The notes under the pieces were generated by a model. The model was not told the origin of the DNA and did not search any database. It saw only the letters and a list, made by a program, of their open reading frames with translations. Source: Vanilla planifolia (Eukaryota; Streptophyta; Magnoliopsida; Asparagales; Orchidaceae). Taken from it: a DNA stretch of 64,000 nucleotides. Shown in pieces: positions 14,831-31,400 of this stretch. The stretch spans positions 18,291,057 to 18,355,056 of the forward strand of contig CM043870.1 in NCBI GenBank assembly GCA_023846275.1. The letters run 5' to 3'. A program made the translations under genes and the position numbers. Numbering within the stretch: the first letter of the stretch is position 1; every line of letters begins with the position of its first letter.

Positions 14831-15613
14831 TCATGGATACCCATGTGATTATAATTACCATGTTAAATGCAAGATTACATTATTCGAAAAAGTGGTAGGG
14901 CCTCTCATGATCCTTATGCATAAGAAATTATGTTATATCATGAAGTGGATGCTAAGTATTTGGTTAGTCACATTGTAATGAAATATATATTGAATTAGTT
15001 AGTAGATGATTATATCGTTTTGTTAGTTAGAAATTGTTGTCATTCATTCATAAGATTTACTTCATTGTTTCATTTGTATTTTGTATTAGTGCATAATAGT
15101 TTTATTGTATGGCTCAAAGATTAAATGTTAAGCCACCTTGCTCTCCCCTTTATTACAAGATCAAGTTGTTAAAATTTGAATAGGAATTGAGCTAGAGAGT
15201 TTTAGAGCTAGTGAATTAGTTGAATAATTCATTTTATTTATTTCATCATCAATAGCAATAGATTTGATACTTATATCGCACCAATTATATTTTATTTGAT
15301 ATAAGTCTATACAGATTGTCTTATTAGTCTTCATTCTTATTGGTTATTTTTTTTATCAAACTTTGGTGGTTATACATGATACTTAGATTGGATTAGAATT
15401 GAGTGGTTTTATTGATTTTATATATTTTTTATACATGTTTTGGTCATGTGAATGAGAAAAATTGTTAGATTCCTAGCATGATAATATTTTGCTTGGAACC
15501 TGTAAGTACTATACGATAATGTCATTTTTTAGAATTTGCTTTCACTCATGGTTTTTTAAAACTTAAGTTTGATAGTGTTAGATCATTTGAGAGTTAAGCT
15601 AAGGAAAAATGAC

Positions 15614-15661
15614 ATGTGTGTGTGTATATATATGTGTGTTTGTGTGTGTATGTGTGTGTAT
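15614..15661. repeat. Imperfect (GT)n/(AT)n microsatellite
   Basis: A run of TG dinucleotides is interrupted by a short TA run and single-base changes. It lies inside copy 1 of block c and has no counterpart in copy 2, so it expanded after the two copies separated, or copy 2 lost it. Confidence 0.85.
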
Positions 15662-16890
15662 TATCTGCTTATAATTGAATATATACATTGGAAGTTTATT
15701 TTTACCTTTAAAGGTTTACTTTATCTATATTATAAAATGGTTAATGTTGTTATACCAATGGCTTTGTGGAGGATCAAAGAGATTTTGTTGATAATAACTT
15801 AATTATGTGAGATTTTAACTTAATCATAAATCATAGATCTATTTTATCTTGATAAGTGATGAAGAGGACCTTTAAAGAGATGTTAAGAACTTCTAAAAAC
15901 ATGATTTTGTGTTGTTGACATTTAAAAAGGAAGACTAGTAATTATCAAATCCTTAGAGTGGTAGGCCTTAAAGAAATATATTTTGAGTTAAATGTTAAGT
16001 AATATTAATTATTTTTGTTTACAAAATAAGATTAATTTAAATAATCTATGAAAGTTATAAAATTTAAGCTAAAATTTAAATTAACCAACTTAAAAAATAA
16101 ATATTTTAGTTTTTAATATCTTTGAAATCATACATTAATCATCTTAAGAATTAATTTCCTTAACTTTTATTATTTTGTTTTTCATAATAATTAATTAAAT
16201 TTAAAAATAAAAAAGAACTATTCCACTCGATTTAACTATCCTAAACATATGTAACAATTTTTAGGCATAGAGCATTAATGTCGAACTAGTTTGCTATAAT
16301 AATCGAATCGAGGCATAACTCATAAACATAGCTAGAATTATCTTAAATCAAGGCAATACTCCTTGCATTCATAGATCAATTAGTCATGTTATTGGAAGTG
16401 TTTTGACTATGTCTTGAATAAACTTGGTGGCACTAACCCGGAGATAAAACTACTTCTACAGCAAACAAAATGTCTTATAAGGAGAAATAATAATAGCAAA
16501 TACATTATGTGGGAGATAAATTTAATGCTTTTCCTCATAGCTAGATTCTAAATTGAAATGGGGAAGTGAGTGGTCAACTCATGAAATTTGACAATCAAAT
16601 GAACATTGCCAAAATCAACATTTTAGGAGAGAATTCCACTAACCGTCCGATCGCTCCATTAAATGATCGCATGGAATGAATTTAATCCATAAGTAATGTT
16701 AAATCTAGTCATTAGATCATAATTCAGATTTAATAGTTCATATGAAATCCAAATATCTAAATGACTATTATTTATTTCTAATGGACCAATTGTGTGATTT
16801 TGATAATCAAGCATTCCAAGATTCTTTGTCATGTAGCTCCTATGCAATGACTTTTTTAACCAATATTTACTAGTTGTTATAAATTTTATT

Positions 16891-19800
16891 TAAATAATAT
16901 TTAATTTTTAAATAAAAAATCTATCAATTAAAAACATCAAATGGTTAATTTGGTAAATACTTTTAGTTATTAGAATATGTTAATAAATTCGATAATTATT
17001 GATCAAAATAAATTGATGAAATTTTTAAAAAATTCTAAAGAAACATTTAAAGTAATGACATTGAAGCCATTAGTGGCTAGTCCTCTTCAGTACCTTTATA
17101 CATTGTGTCCTTCACCAACTCGACCTTTTTTCTTAAAAACAACAAAGCTCTCATTTCCTATTTGTCTACTTTATTAAATTAAAATACTTGTTTGTTGACC
17201 ATTTCCCATGTTCAGGAATTACTTTGTACATATTTTAATTCCCACATTCCTTTCCACTTTCTACAAATCTTACTTCACTATATGGCCATTGTAGGCTATT
17301 TTTCTATTTAATTGTTTTGATAGTTTAACATACCTATTTTTTGATTAAAGTCTTATATACATAATTTTTTTGGGAGTGGACATAGGATTTATTTTATGTT
17401 GAATCATCTAAAAAAATTCTTAAGTGTACTCTAAAATTTTTTTGACCTTCCAATTTAACAACTTCCTTAAAAATTTATTATTAAATAGAAATGAGCAAAT
17501 TTTAAATAAAAATTAAAATTTTCACACTATTACTTTTAGATATTTGTTTAAGCATATTATAAATGTTTTTAAACATTTTTTAAAATATTTTCGTGAGAAA
17601 CAAATAATTTGTTTCTTAATAATTCACTCAACCCTTTTTGAAGCACTCTCGATGTAATGCGAGGAGGTCATTTGCTTAAGATCAATGTACAAAACTCAAA
17701 TGTGCTACAATGAGTAAATTAAAAGGATGGAAATTAATGAAGCATAATCAAACAAGTTGAGATAGGAAATGAATGACAAATAGCATAGAGGACATGTGAC
17801 CAAGCATAAACAATAAATAAAGAAAAAGAACAATTTTGAATAAAAGCTTCTATTTAAAAAAATTTTAAATTAACCATTCATAAGAATTAATTGCATTATT
17901 TTAAGAATTATTTTTTTTAATTATAAAAGGTGCTTTTGGACTCAAGTTTCAAAAGAACATCACAAACAAACATCAAAATGACAGTGAGGTGATAGAAATT
18001 TTCATGTTTTTTGTGAGCAAGATGACACTTACAAAATTATTTTAGGGACATTCTATTATAAGTATGCTCATCTCCCTTATTAGGTATATCTCATGCTCAT
18101 TAGCTTCATGGCCCATGTCATATAGTGAATTTGGGAAAGTTTTTGATCCTCACGAATTATGAAAATGATAATGTCTTTTTGAAAGTGCTAAGAAAAGGTC
18201 ATGTTTGATGAAGATGATGTCTCTAAAATGGTTACTCCCATAAAATTGACTTTAAAATGTAACATTTTCTGTTGGATGAGCCAACATAGAATTTCAAAGA
18301 GTACAAATACAAAACAATTGGCATCTTTTAATCTATCATGAAGAAGTAAGCATGTGCTCCTAAGAATTTCATTAGAATTGGAAATCATTTGATGTTGGAT
18401 GTACAATATTCAGAAATTGTAGACTTTCAAATGAAGGTCCTCAATTGTTTTCAACTTTTTAACTCAATAATAATCCTTTGTAAGCACTTGTGTGGATCTC
18501 ATTGGAGCACCATCAAATCAACTTGGTCAACAAGTAGGCCCTATTTGCAATCATGTTAATAGTTAGGAAGTCATTATAAGTATTCTTATGATAATAATCA
18601 CAACAAGGTTCTATGGGGGTCTAGTCCATGTTTTGGTCAATCTTAATAAAAATCTTCCTTTAGATATTAGAATCTTAAGAAAGATTGGGTGCAACAATTG
18701 CTTATTGAAAAAATTAAGTAATGAAAATTTTCCCAAATATTATCGAAGTAATTGTAGACAAGGATTCTCAATGGTCGAACACAAGCAAGAAAAAAGTTCT
18801 AAACACTTCTATGTAAGAAATGGAGAAGATGAGACACTTCCAATTAATGAGGTAATAGGTAATATGTAACTTCAAACTTTGGTAGCCATCTCTGTATAAA
18901 ATAATATTAGTACCCACTACATCACAAAACATCAACACAAAAAAAAACTAATTCTATTATTAATCATCTATTTAATGATAGTGTCATCATTTTGAATGAG
19001 AAATTGTAAAGTAAGACTAAACAATTTCAACCTAATTTGAAATTTAGGAAGGACATGTAGCTTTAACCATAAGTAGATATTCAATCTCTCAAAAGCTTGA
19101 ATAAAAACCATTAAGAAAATGCAAAGACTCTCAAGCTTTCTAGGATAGATGTGAATGGCTTCATAGAGGCTAATAATGGCAAGTCAATAAGAAAATACAC
19201 TAAATGGAGTGTTAAAAAGTGATTTGCCTAAAAATGACCAAAAGAAGCTTTCAAGAATCTCAAAATGTAGAAATTATAGATTGTAATTAATAATGTCTTA
19301 ATTTTCAACATAAAGGTTGTAGTTAGTTCTACAACAGCTTGATTCCTTAATAACATGTTTAGATTACACAAAATTAAGTTAATTGCATTGATGGAATACT
19401 TTACATGTAATAGATAAGTGGAAATCCTTTTCAAGAGACAAAATTTTCACTATTGTGAAGCAGCATTTCTAGCAAATTATTGGTTAATTTGTTGTAGTAC
19501 TTATAATGTTAAAAATTGAAAATTAAAAATTTTTTCTTCACTTGGTGCTACATAAATGATGTGCGAACATTTTATGTATGCCAACAACTCCTTTATTAAT
19601 AGAGTAGAACTTTGGAGGGATTTAAGATTGTTGGTATAGACCAATTTGTCTTCACTAAATAGAAAGGACAATTAAATTTCTTTGCAAGATTATAAAATTT
19701 AAATGTCGTTCTTATGAACAAAACCCTAATGAATCATGATTTTCACAAAGCCTTCCTAAAATAGTGGCTCAACATATGAACAAGTTGTTATTGTACCAAT

Positions 19801-20309
19801 CCTTATTACTGATCATTTCTCTTGTAGTAGTTAAATCAAATCTTAGAGAACTTAGGTTCCAAAGAACTTGGATTAAAAGTATATAATTCTCTCAAGTTGT
19901 TGCTTTGAATTGGAGTCTTCCAATTTCTACATCAAGAATGTAGGCCCTAGTTTATAAGCTAAAGAGAGCTAAAGCCCACCTTAAAGAAAGGAGTAAAACT
20001 TAAATTTGGCAATATATTTTTGAAGATTGAAGAAGAAGAACACAATGTTATAAAGAAGGCAAATAACTTCAAAGTGTTATAGAGAGTTATCATGGTTAGA
20101 ACTAACGAAGCTTAAGATGAATAAACCAGGGTTGCTAAAATGGAGGAGATGAGTGGAGAAGACATTTAAGAATACTATAGGATACTTTTTTGGAATTCTA
20201 TAAGACATTGTAGAATTCTAAATGCTACAACAAATTACAAAATAAAATCCTAGAATTTTTTCAAACAAATTAAAAAAACTTCTTCAAAAGTGGAAGAATT
20301 AATTATTGT
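16891..20309. other. Unassigned stretch after copy 1 of block c
   Basis: Here the sequence leaves block c, and the block a that would be expected next is absent. I see no named element. The longest open frame, 18588-18869 on the plus strand (93 codons), is rich in Asn, Lys and Ile and shows no motif. A short minus-strand frame at 18188-18406 is likewise anonymous. Confidence 0.5.
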
Positions 20310-20860
20310 AATTAGTTCCTAAACAGGCACAAGCATTTCGAGAAGTAGTAATGGAGAAAAGTGAGGTAATATGCAACACATAGAGTGACATGGGTGGATC
20401 GGTGCATCACTTTGGTTTCCAATTCTGGCAAGTGGCATTGTTAAAAAGGCATTAACACTTTGGGTCTGCTTTGGATTAAAGTGGATCGAAGATAGGTAGC
20501 ACAAGTTAATGTGTCAGCACTAATGGTGATGGTAACGATGGTTGATAGAGGTGGATTACTATAAAAGGCCCAAAAACAAAATTTAATCAATTTTTAAATA
20601 AGGCCTCCAATTCGGAATAGAACTAGTACATCTCCTAGTTGAACCTCGACGTTATGTACTGGATGCAACTGAATCAAATGGATTAGAGTTAAAAGAAAGG
20701 TACTATGTAGCTTAAGAATTGTGATAAAAACACCGATTTCATCCAGACAATGCTCAACAGTACGCGAATGAAGGGTGATATAAAAGGAACAAAAATTCCA
20801 ATTGGGAGTTGTCATAGAGAAGGATTTAATTGCCAAATACATTGTGGATTGCTTCACAAC
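20310..20860 (-). pseudogene. Ty3/gypsy integrase C-terminal relic
   Basis: On the minus strand the segment reads like the end of a Ty3/gypsy integrase: first a stretch of the kind found between the catalytic core and the C-terminal module, then the string 'VEVQLGDVLVL' near 20650-20620. That string corresponds to the conserved V-E-x-x-V-G-D-x-V strand found in plant gypsy integrases. A few bases later, after a frameshift, comes a 'GPF' reading near 20540, matching the GPY/F position. The frame is broken between these two motifs. I found no matching catalytic core, RNase H or reverse transcriptase upstream (20.9-22.2 kb), nor a paired LTR, so only a fragment remains. The identification rests on the spacing and agreement of these motifs, and a profile search should settle it. 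Confidence 0.6.
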
Positions 20861-24419
<3,559 letters not shown>

Positions 24420-24960
24420 ACTTATTCAATGGCACCAGTTAAGTATGATGGACTTAATTGGACAATACATTAAAAATCTCTATTTATTTGGAATCATTGT
24501 AGATTTGCTTTAGATTCTTTGCCCTTTATCATGGCTTTCAATTGTACTAATGTATTTATTAATGACAATACAAATACAATGAGACATATCGACTATTTCA
24601 ACATGTATGGATGTAGGGTTTATCACAGTATTGAATTATATCTTACTTCATAAGAATTACAATCGTGGATATGTAGGCTACCCGGCATAGATCTTTCAAA
24701 TTGGTCCAAAACATTTTAATAATGCTTCAATACCTAGTTTTGATTTATCTAATTGGGAAAAATTTCTTAGCATGTGCATTATGATTTCTTAATCAGCCTA
24801 ATATAATATTTCACATCAAGATTGCCATCTTTTCTGCACATTTGTTGAGACTAATCAATCAGATCTATCTTTTGTGCTTCCTCTATGTCAAGGTCATTCT
24901 TATACTGCCACTCATTGCAAAGGATTAGACAAATATTGACTCTAATTTGTTTTTCTTACA
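24420..24960 (+). pseudogene. Possible Copia gag relic with a zinc-knuckle trace
   Basis: On the plus strand a reading starting near 24428 gives 'MAPVKYDGLNWTI', which resembles the opening of plant Copia gag (a lysine or leucine, then x-D/N-G-x-N-Y/W before a conserved tryptophan). About 450 bases later 'LCQGHSYTATHC' (near 24883-24918) looks like the second half of a CCHC zinc knuckle, with GH and the last Cys at the right spacing. Several stops lie between them. No clear protease, integrase or LTR follows. Other explanations, including chance, are possible. Confidence 0.33.
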
Positions 24961-27900
24961 TCATACAATCATAAAATCCATCAATGTAGTGTACATTATC
25001 TTACGTTAGAGGAAGTTTGTCATCAACAAAATATGTGCTTTCTCTACAAACAATAGAAAAATATGTGCTTTGTCTAAAATCCCTTTGATTTATGTCAAAC
25101 TTAGTTACAACAATACTCTAATACATTAATCAAACTTATCATTGAGGCACATTGTCCTAGTTTTTGCAGTTCAATTCCTCAATTAGCTAATTTTATCACT
25201 TCATCAATCTTTTTATAAAATATTTTTAATATGGTTCACATCATACAATATGATAGTTACCAAAACAAAGACTAGTCATTGCACTTCAATGTGTGCTATA
25301 CAATTTCAATGCATAACTTATGTGGAATCAATCATGTGCACTATGGTTACCTTTATGAATTGGACTCATTCAAAGCAATAGATTGAATTGGTAATACTAA
25401 TACTTCAATGAGATACTCGAGCTCATTGAATGGTAACTTGTAAGCATATGAACCACAGCCTTTAGAAGTCCTGATAAAAATAATAATCCATTTTAAGTAA
25501 TAAATTATAACTATTACGACTTCAATATGTAGTATTGGTGGAAAAGTTAATTATATGATTTTTGGATGTGTCAACTATTTATAACAAACACAAATAGAAC
25601 TACATAACTGATGATCAATATAATCATCCTTTAATGAAATTGCATATCATCATCTAATTATTAAAAATTTCGAAAACCTAAATTCTTCATTTTCTAATTG
25701 CCACATTAATAAAGCCATGTATTGCATTATTAAGGAAACTATGAGGATCATTTATATCATGAACATAGCTTAAAAAACTATATAAGCTTTTGATATCTAC
25801 ATTCATATCATGCCAAAACTTTTATGTGACAAAATTAGACATTATTTCTTCCTTGAAGAGAAAATTGTAGAATTTTTGTTGCTTTTGAATAATCCAACAA
25901 GTTGTGGTTAACACTTTAAAAAATCATTGAGTAGTTATGTTCTTACATTTTAAAAAGTTTAATAAGGTTGTGACATAGTAGCATTCTACAAATCACACCG
26001 AGGTTCCATTGGATACTTGTTCGACTTAGACTTAGAACCATTCCAAGTTTGGCATCTCAACTTTTAGTTAGTTTTTTATATCATTCCAATTATGAGGGCT
26101 AATTACAATTGGCCCTTGTTTATTGCACATTTTAATTTTCCTTTTATCAATTTTTAAATTATTTGCATTTATAATTCTTTAGTCATTTGAATTCAAATTA
26201 TGTTTTTTATAATTTGTGATGAATTTTGGAATTCTAAAAATGTAATTTAGAATTCTAAAATATGTTCCACATTTTTCCAAAAATATACTTTCATGACTTA
26301 GCCAAACAAATTATCATTATAATATTAAGATATTTGTAAATAATGATACACACAATATTGTAACTAATGCAATTTGAACAAAATAACAATGTGCTTCCAT
26401 TAAGCTAGTTTAGTAGAAGCATGTTGTGTATATTAATCATAATTATGTGATTATAAAGGTAACCTGAGAAGGAGAGTGAAAGGCTTAAAAAATGGAGTTC
26501 CCAAAATATTATCTAGTCTGTGTTAGTGAACATGTGGTTTTCTTATTTATCATTCCAAAAAATTCACTTGTGCACCTTAACACTTCACCACTAACTTGAG
26601 TATTCTGGATATTTCTCATTAAAATAACTTTTTCTTTATGCTAACATCTCTTATGTTAATGATCAATGCATTTCTTAATCTTCTGGGAAAGTTTTTACTT
26701 GTCCTGCAATACTAAGATTTTTTATTATAAACCTATGGTACCTTTGAGCAGGCCTTTACATGCATATGTTCCATGAACATAGAAACTTTTCAATTATCGA
26801 TGACGAAATCATAGGTTTTAGCATATCATTTTTTGTTAACATGGTATTAACGAATCATTAGCTATAAGAACTTTGCTTAATTTTCAATTTATCATTAAAC
26901 CAGCATCTTCTAATTTTATGCAATTGTTTTTAATAGCTAGAATTTATTAAAAAATATATGAAATAACATTACCAAAATAAACAACAAAATGTTATTTTCA
27001 AGTCTAATGCTACAACATTTGTTTATTTTTATGTTCTTTGCTATTACATTTCATGTTTTGTTTGTTTTTCTTTATCTTTATTATCTTGAAATGATATATG
27101 CTTAACTTAAGAAATATGAATCGTTAATATTTCATGTTTATTTGAAGATTTCAATCACTGGTGAGTTACATGCAAAAAAGAATTACTATGACAATATTCC
27201 ATTAGAACATGATTCAAATGTCAATTATTTGATTTAGAAATAAGTAGCTCAAAAATAAAAATTTTTATTTGAGTAATAAAATTTCTATTATTTGATTTTT
27301 ATGAATTCTATTATTTGAACAAAATATTTTAGTTTATACATAATATATGCATATGCATGCATCATCAAAAACTCTTGTAAACATTGATTTTGAAAAAATG
27401 TTATACATGAAAATACCTAATCATCAAGAACCAATTTGTGTTCTTTACATATGTAACATCAAAGGTAACACAAAATTATTGCTATAGACAAAGTAAAATT
27501 TTATTACATTACTCTTTGAGGGAAACATTTTTGTTCAATTCCATGTAAATATGCTCGAATTCATAGGTGACATTGTTTTTGATGTGAACTTAAAATACTT
27601 AGCGGTCACCACAAATTACTACTTCTAACGAATACAATGTTTTTACGAGCCATAAATAGAATGCTTCAAGAAATCATGTAGGTCTCCCAACATTATAAGC
27701 TCCTACAAATGCTAAAATTAACTTTGTTTGATTCAAAATTACATACCCAATTTCTCATTAAGATTAGGATCTTGAACTATTTGATTTGGTAACTATTCTA
27801 TCTGAGTAGATAATGTTATCTAATCATGCTCCTTGACATTATATGTGAATTGTAAAATCTACTAGGCATATAAGTAATATTTGAATATTTAAAAACCATT

Positions 27901-28769
27901 TTTTTATATGTTAAAAAATTTAGTATAACTACATTCATAATGAATAGCTTCAAGAATTGATAGTGTATCCAAAATCTAACATCAAGTAATAAACATTTAA
28001 ACTTACCAAATCGTTAAAAGATTTTAAGATCATAGTCAATGGAATAAGCATTTCTCAATAAAGTTCAATTATTCAATTAATTTTGATTCACAAGGACTTA
28101 AGCCACAAAATTGACAATGATGAATTCATTGTAAATCAAAACAAATTGAATAAGGAATCTAGATGGACTAGAATTCTAAATCCTTAAAGATATATGTTGT
28201 GTATTGTTTTTGAATTGCTAATAATGTTGATTCACATGTATTTAACCGAGTCTTAAATTTTTAAATCTCAACCAACTGTTGAACATAGATTAGTTATGGA
28301 ATTGAAAACATGCAAGAATTAGTGTATCTTCTCACGGCAAGTTGTCATGTAAGAAGGTTTGATTATTGTGCATTTTAAAATGCCAACATATGTTAAGTTA
28401 TGATGCACACAATTATTTTGTTGTTAAGGAATGGCTACTTAATATTGCATATCCCAAATAATCTTTGTTTATGATTCTATTGAATACATGAGCAACATTA
28501 GTAAATATCATAAAATTAAATGGTCAATGGTTGTGGTGGATATTCAATGATAGTATCAATGAATAATTTTAATTGCCAGCTAGAGTGGAGTCATCGAGAC
28601 ACCTACATGTGAGTTCCCACACTCTACCATATTTTAGTTATACTAAGCCAATAGGCAAGTAAGACTTTGTTGTAGGAATAGAGGGCCTCACCTCCCTTAA
28701 CCATTCATTTGTTAAGGTTGTTTGCTAGGTAGCTGACCTTTCACTACTTTGCATCAACCCAAGAGAACC
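24961..28769. other. Unassigned AT-rich stretch
   Basis: I could not support any gene, terminal repeat or domain here. It carries frequent stops in all frames and many A/T runs. Confidence 0.4.
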
Positions 28770-29760
28770 TTCAATGGTCAACAAAAAATTATTATCAATG
28801 ATGAAGAAATCAAAAAAATTGACACACCAATTAAGCTTGAATTAATCAAGAAATTTTCACACATTTTTCCAATATGGATAGTGGCATTTAAGAAAATCAA
28901 AATCTTCAGTAACTAAAACATATCATTGTAGGATAATTGACATGTATTAATTACATTTGATAGATTATTTGAGATGTTGGCTTCACCAAGCATGGAACAC
29001 GAGTGACTTTAAGAAAATAATATTTTAGTAGCATCATGAGTTTCACATGAAAGCTTTTTGAATCAACATTAGCTCTAACTTAGGTTTCATTTGAGTTTTT
29101 CAATGAGGTAGCTCTATACTCCTAAGCTTTGGTAGTAAAACATTCTATAGAAGTGATTATATCTACTATAAACCTTATTATACTAAGCATAAACAAGATG
29201 TGTGTTCAATTGGATCTAGTGAAGGGATTACCTAGTTGAATTTAGATAGTAAAAGATTTGGAAACTCAAATAGATTATGGCAATGAATTCAATGTCATAA
29301 CTTTTTTATTAAATCAACTTCTATGTCCAAGGTCACATCTCTCTTCAATGTAAGAAAATTAAAATGTCACCAAATATGCAAGCAAAGATAAGCATTGACA
29401 AATGTGAAAGAATATAATCTCACTTAGCCATTATTTTTGAATTTTGCTACATTTTAAATGAAAAGTCACTAAATTCTGATAATTTCACTTTACATGAGGA
29501 TGTTGTATGAAAAAATGTTGTGGCACTGTGAATTGTTCCACTGTGAGGAAGGAGTACAAAATGTCACAAATGGAAAATGGTTTAGCTAATACATTTAGTA
29601 GTAGAATTAGAGCATATTTAGGGAAAACCAACTTTCCAAATGAATTAAAATGGAACAATAATTTTAAGATTTTTGTAGTGACAAGCATAAATGATCAACA
29701 AATTCTAGTCCAATGTAATCTAAAGAGGAAGATTTCAGCCTAATTTAGAATAGGCACTTA
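28770..29760 (+). pseudogene. LINE ORF1 (DUF4283-like, zinc-knuckle) relic
   Basis: ORF1 proteins of plant L1 elements bind nucleic acid and carry a DUF4283 domain followed by a zinc knuckle. Here the plus strand reads 'DDEEIKKIDTPIKLELIKKF' near 28800-28860, which fits the start of that domain. After frameshifts it reads 'MCVQLDLVKGLP' near 29200-29235, which fits the conserved V-C-V-E-x-D-L stretch that ends it. Near 29305-29340 'GHISLQC' has the spacing of the second half of a CCHC knuckle, with the upstream cysteines lost. A 78-codon open frame at 29507-29743 continues the segment without a nameable motif. Many stops and at least three frame changes are present, so the sequence cannot make a protein. 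Confidence 0.65.
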
Positions 29761-29861
29761 AAGAGAAATATTAAAAATTGTTAAAGAGACATCTTAGTTT
29801 GAGTAGGATTTGTAAAAGTGCTTCATTTTGTTAAATTTCATAACAAATGACTTTTATTGGA

Positions 29862-30560
29862 TAACATCCTAGCTTTTAATATAAGAGGTACAACAAATAA
29901 GAGCTATGGAAGTTAGTTTATGCTTCTACTCAAAACAAAAATAATTCTAGTTGCTCTCAAGTAACCTATGGCTGACAATAGCTAATTGCATAATCTAAGA
30001 GATTATAATTTGAGCACTACATTGGGAATAAATCCAATGGGATTTAGGCATCATGAATTAAAAGCATCAATTGTTAAACCTTAAATAAGGATGAGCACTT
30101 AGTTCACTTGCTTATTTATAATCCATGGTGACAAAATGGTGTCTATAATACTTATGTGCAAGCTAAATTCAAATGGTAAATGAAGAACTCATTGGTACAT
30201 GGTGGCTCAAATTGTAGAGGAAATTAAAGCTCCATGGATAGAAATAGTATACTTTAATGTAATGGCTAAACTTGATTAATACAGAAGTCCATCCAACATT
30301 AGGTGGGAAGTAGTGAATGAATTCATTGTTTACATCAATCAATGGTGCATAAGAGAACTCTCATTCAATGGGCATTTATTTACATGGATAAGGAATGAAA
30401 GGGCAAATAGTTCTAGAAAAGACTTCATTGATTGTTAGACAATCATGCTTAGATTGATATATTCTCAGCAATAGTAATGCAATTTTTTCGTAGAATTGGA
30501 TCAACTTATTCATGTTTACATCAATCTATAAGGGATCTTACTCCTCTACCAAAGTTGTTT
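29862..30560 (+). pseudogene. LINE ORF2 endonuclease (APE-type) N-terminal relic
   Basis: The APE-type endonuclease at the start of ORF2 nicks target DNA. Near 29862 the plus strand reads 'NILAFNIRGTTNK', the opening motif (N-x-x-x-W-N-x-R-G) with the tryptophan replaced by Phe. 'PMADNS' and 'LRDYNL' follow near 29968-30014. Near 30220 'APWIEIVYFNVMA' corresponds to the P-W-x-x-x-G-D-F-N core, with the Gly and Asp replaced. At 30336-30390 'CIRELSFNGHLFTWIRNER' matches the G-x-x-F-T-W-x-N-x-R stretch typical of plant L1 endonucleases. In-frame stops such as the one near 30438 show that it is dead. It ends before the last catalytic S-D-H motif. Confidence 0.75.
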
Positions 30561-30599
30561 AAATTTCAAAATGTATGAGTTAACATTCTATAATTCATC

Positions 30600-31200
30600 C
30601 AAAATATAAAAAATGTTAGTGAAATTCTATTATTATTAAAATAATCAATAATTTTCTCTCTTCTAAATTTACCTTCATTATTTCTTGTAACGACAACTAA
30701 TTTATGACCAAACTTGTTTTCTACTTTACTTATCAAGATATAAATATGTTTACAAGATTTACTCTTTTTTTGTAAAAAAAATTAACTATGTATACGTAAA
30801 ATAGTTATCTAACACAACTAGTTCATATTTCTTTTGCCATACAGTAATGCATTGTATGTGTCCAAACTATTTATTTGAGAAAGTTAAAAGGGTATAAATA
30901 ATCGAATACAAAAGAAAATTTAGTCAAACCTTTCATTAGGTTGTATTTAATTATTTTTCTTAAGGTATGTGTGTTAGCATAACAAAGTCTTCTATGCCAT
31001 AAATTAAAGTCATTAACATACGACACAAACATTCTATTTGTGAACTATTTACTTTTTTTAAATCATTTAAATAAGTGTTATTTCTTTTAGTTGAAATAGC
31101 TAACATAATTCCATCTTTACTAATTTTATTTGTAATGGAATCAAATAAAATACGAAAATTGCTATGAAATAATTCACTCATATTTTTGAAATTATAATTT
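30600..31200 (-). pseudogene. Copia GAG-pre-integrase and start of the integrase core
   Basis: On the minus strand, 31014-30926 reads 'NDFNLWHRRLCYANTHTLRK' and continues to 'NLMKGL', a clear GAG-pre-integrase signature (L-W-H-x-R-L-x-H-A, with the usual G-H replaced by C-Y). The preceding 73-codon open frame (31181-30960) supplies its upstream part in a shifted frame. Further on, 30725-30630 reads 'VENKFGHKLVVVTRNNEGKF', which lines up with the second part of the integrase core, where D-x-G-G-E-F carries a catalytic Asp. Here that site is N-N-E-G-K-F, so the Asp is lost. The domain is broken by stops and ends at the LINE junction. Confidence 0.8.
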
Positions 31201-31345
31201 AAACTTTAAACTAGCAAACTTTAGTAATAAAAACTATAGAAAATCTTATAGTACTTATTCATTTCATATATGTCTTTGAGTTCTCACTAAGCACTACATT
31301 TCCTTCAAAATAGGCTTCTTATTGGGTTAATAAATTAATTTTTTT

Positions 31346-31400
31346 AGTCTTGTATCTTAAACATCAACTATCCAAGAATTACATCTTGTCTTTCAATAAA
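31346..31400 (-). pseudogene. Copia protease active-site trace
   Basis: On the minus strand, bases 31372-31346 read D-S-stop-C-L-R-Y-K-T, directly preceded by a TGG codon in the neighbouring frame. This lines up with the D-S-G-C-S-R-H-M-T motif of Copia aspartic proteases. The catalytic Asp and Ser codons are kept, the Gly codon is now TGA, and His is now Tyr. It lies between the gag zinc knuckle and the GAG-pre-integrase, as expected. Confidence 0.75.

Larger units (their letters stand above)
9040..16890. repeat. Repeat block c, copy 1
   Basis: The block is collinear with 37137-43700. Shared anchors include 'ccaagctttagg' (10940 and 39123), 'agttggtggt'-type strings (12270 and 40400), 'gaagcatggaaccatgggct' (13692 and 41835) and 'attgctccattaa'-type strings (16650 and 43395). 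About 890 bases here (13942-14830) are missing from the other copy. The match ends near 16890, where the other copy continues into block a. I read all frames around 12.2-15.1 kb for reverse transcriptase, integrase or transposase motifs and found none I would defend. In an LTR interpretation this would be the internal region, but that is inference. Confidence 0.8.
28770..30560 (+). mobile_element. L1-type LINE relic, cut off within the endonuclease
   Basis: ORF1-like and endonuclease-like segments follow one another on the plus strand in the order found in plant L1-type LINEs. Everything after the early part of ORF2 (the rest of the endonuclease, reverse transcriptase, tail) is missing. At about 30560 the sequence changes abruptly into a minus-strand Copia relic. 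LINE copies are usually truncated at the 5' end, so loss of the 3' part suggests a later deletion or rearrangement at this junction. No poly-A tail or target-site duplication is identifiable. Confidence 0.75.

Noticed and set aside
18588-18869. 93-codon open frame on the plus strand
   Set aside because: It has no recognisable motif, typical AT-driven residues, no splice or start context and no neighbouring gene. An open run of this length is expected by chance in 64 kb.
20187-20225. Paired 'gaattcta' strings, similar to a pair at 26226-26262, considered as ends of a small inverted-repeat element
   Set aside because: The strings are short and AT-rich, no second terminal copy or target duplication could be paired with them, and the interior is not shared.
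29485-29688. Minus-strand open frame of 67 codons
   Set aside because: It is antisense to the LINE ORF1 region and shows no motif.
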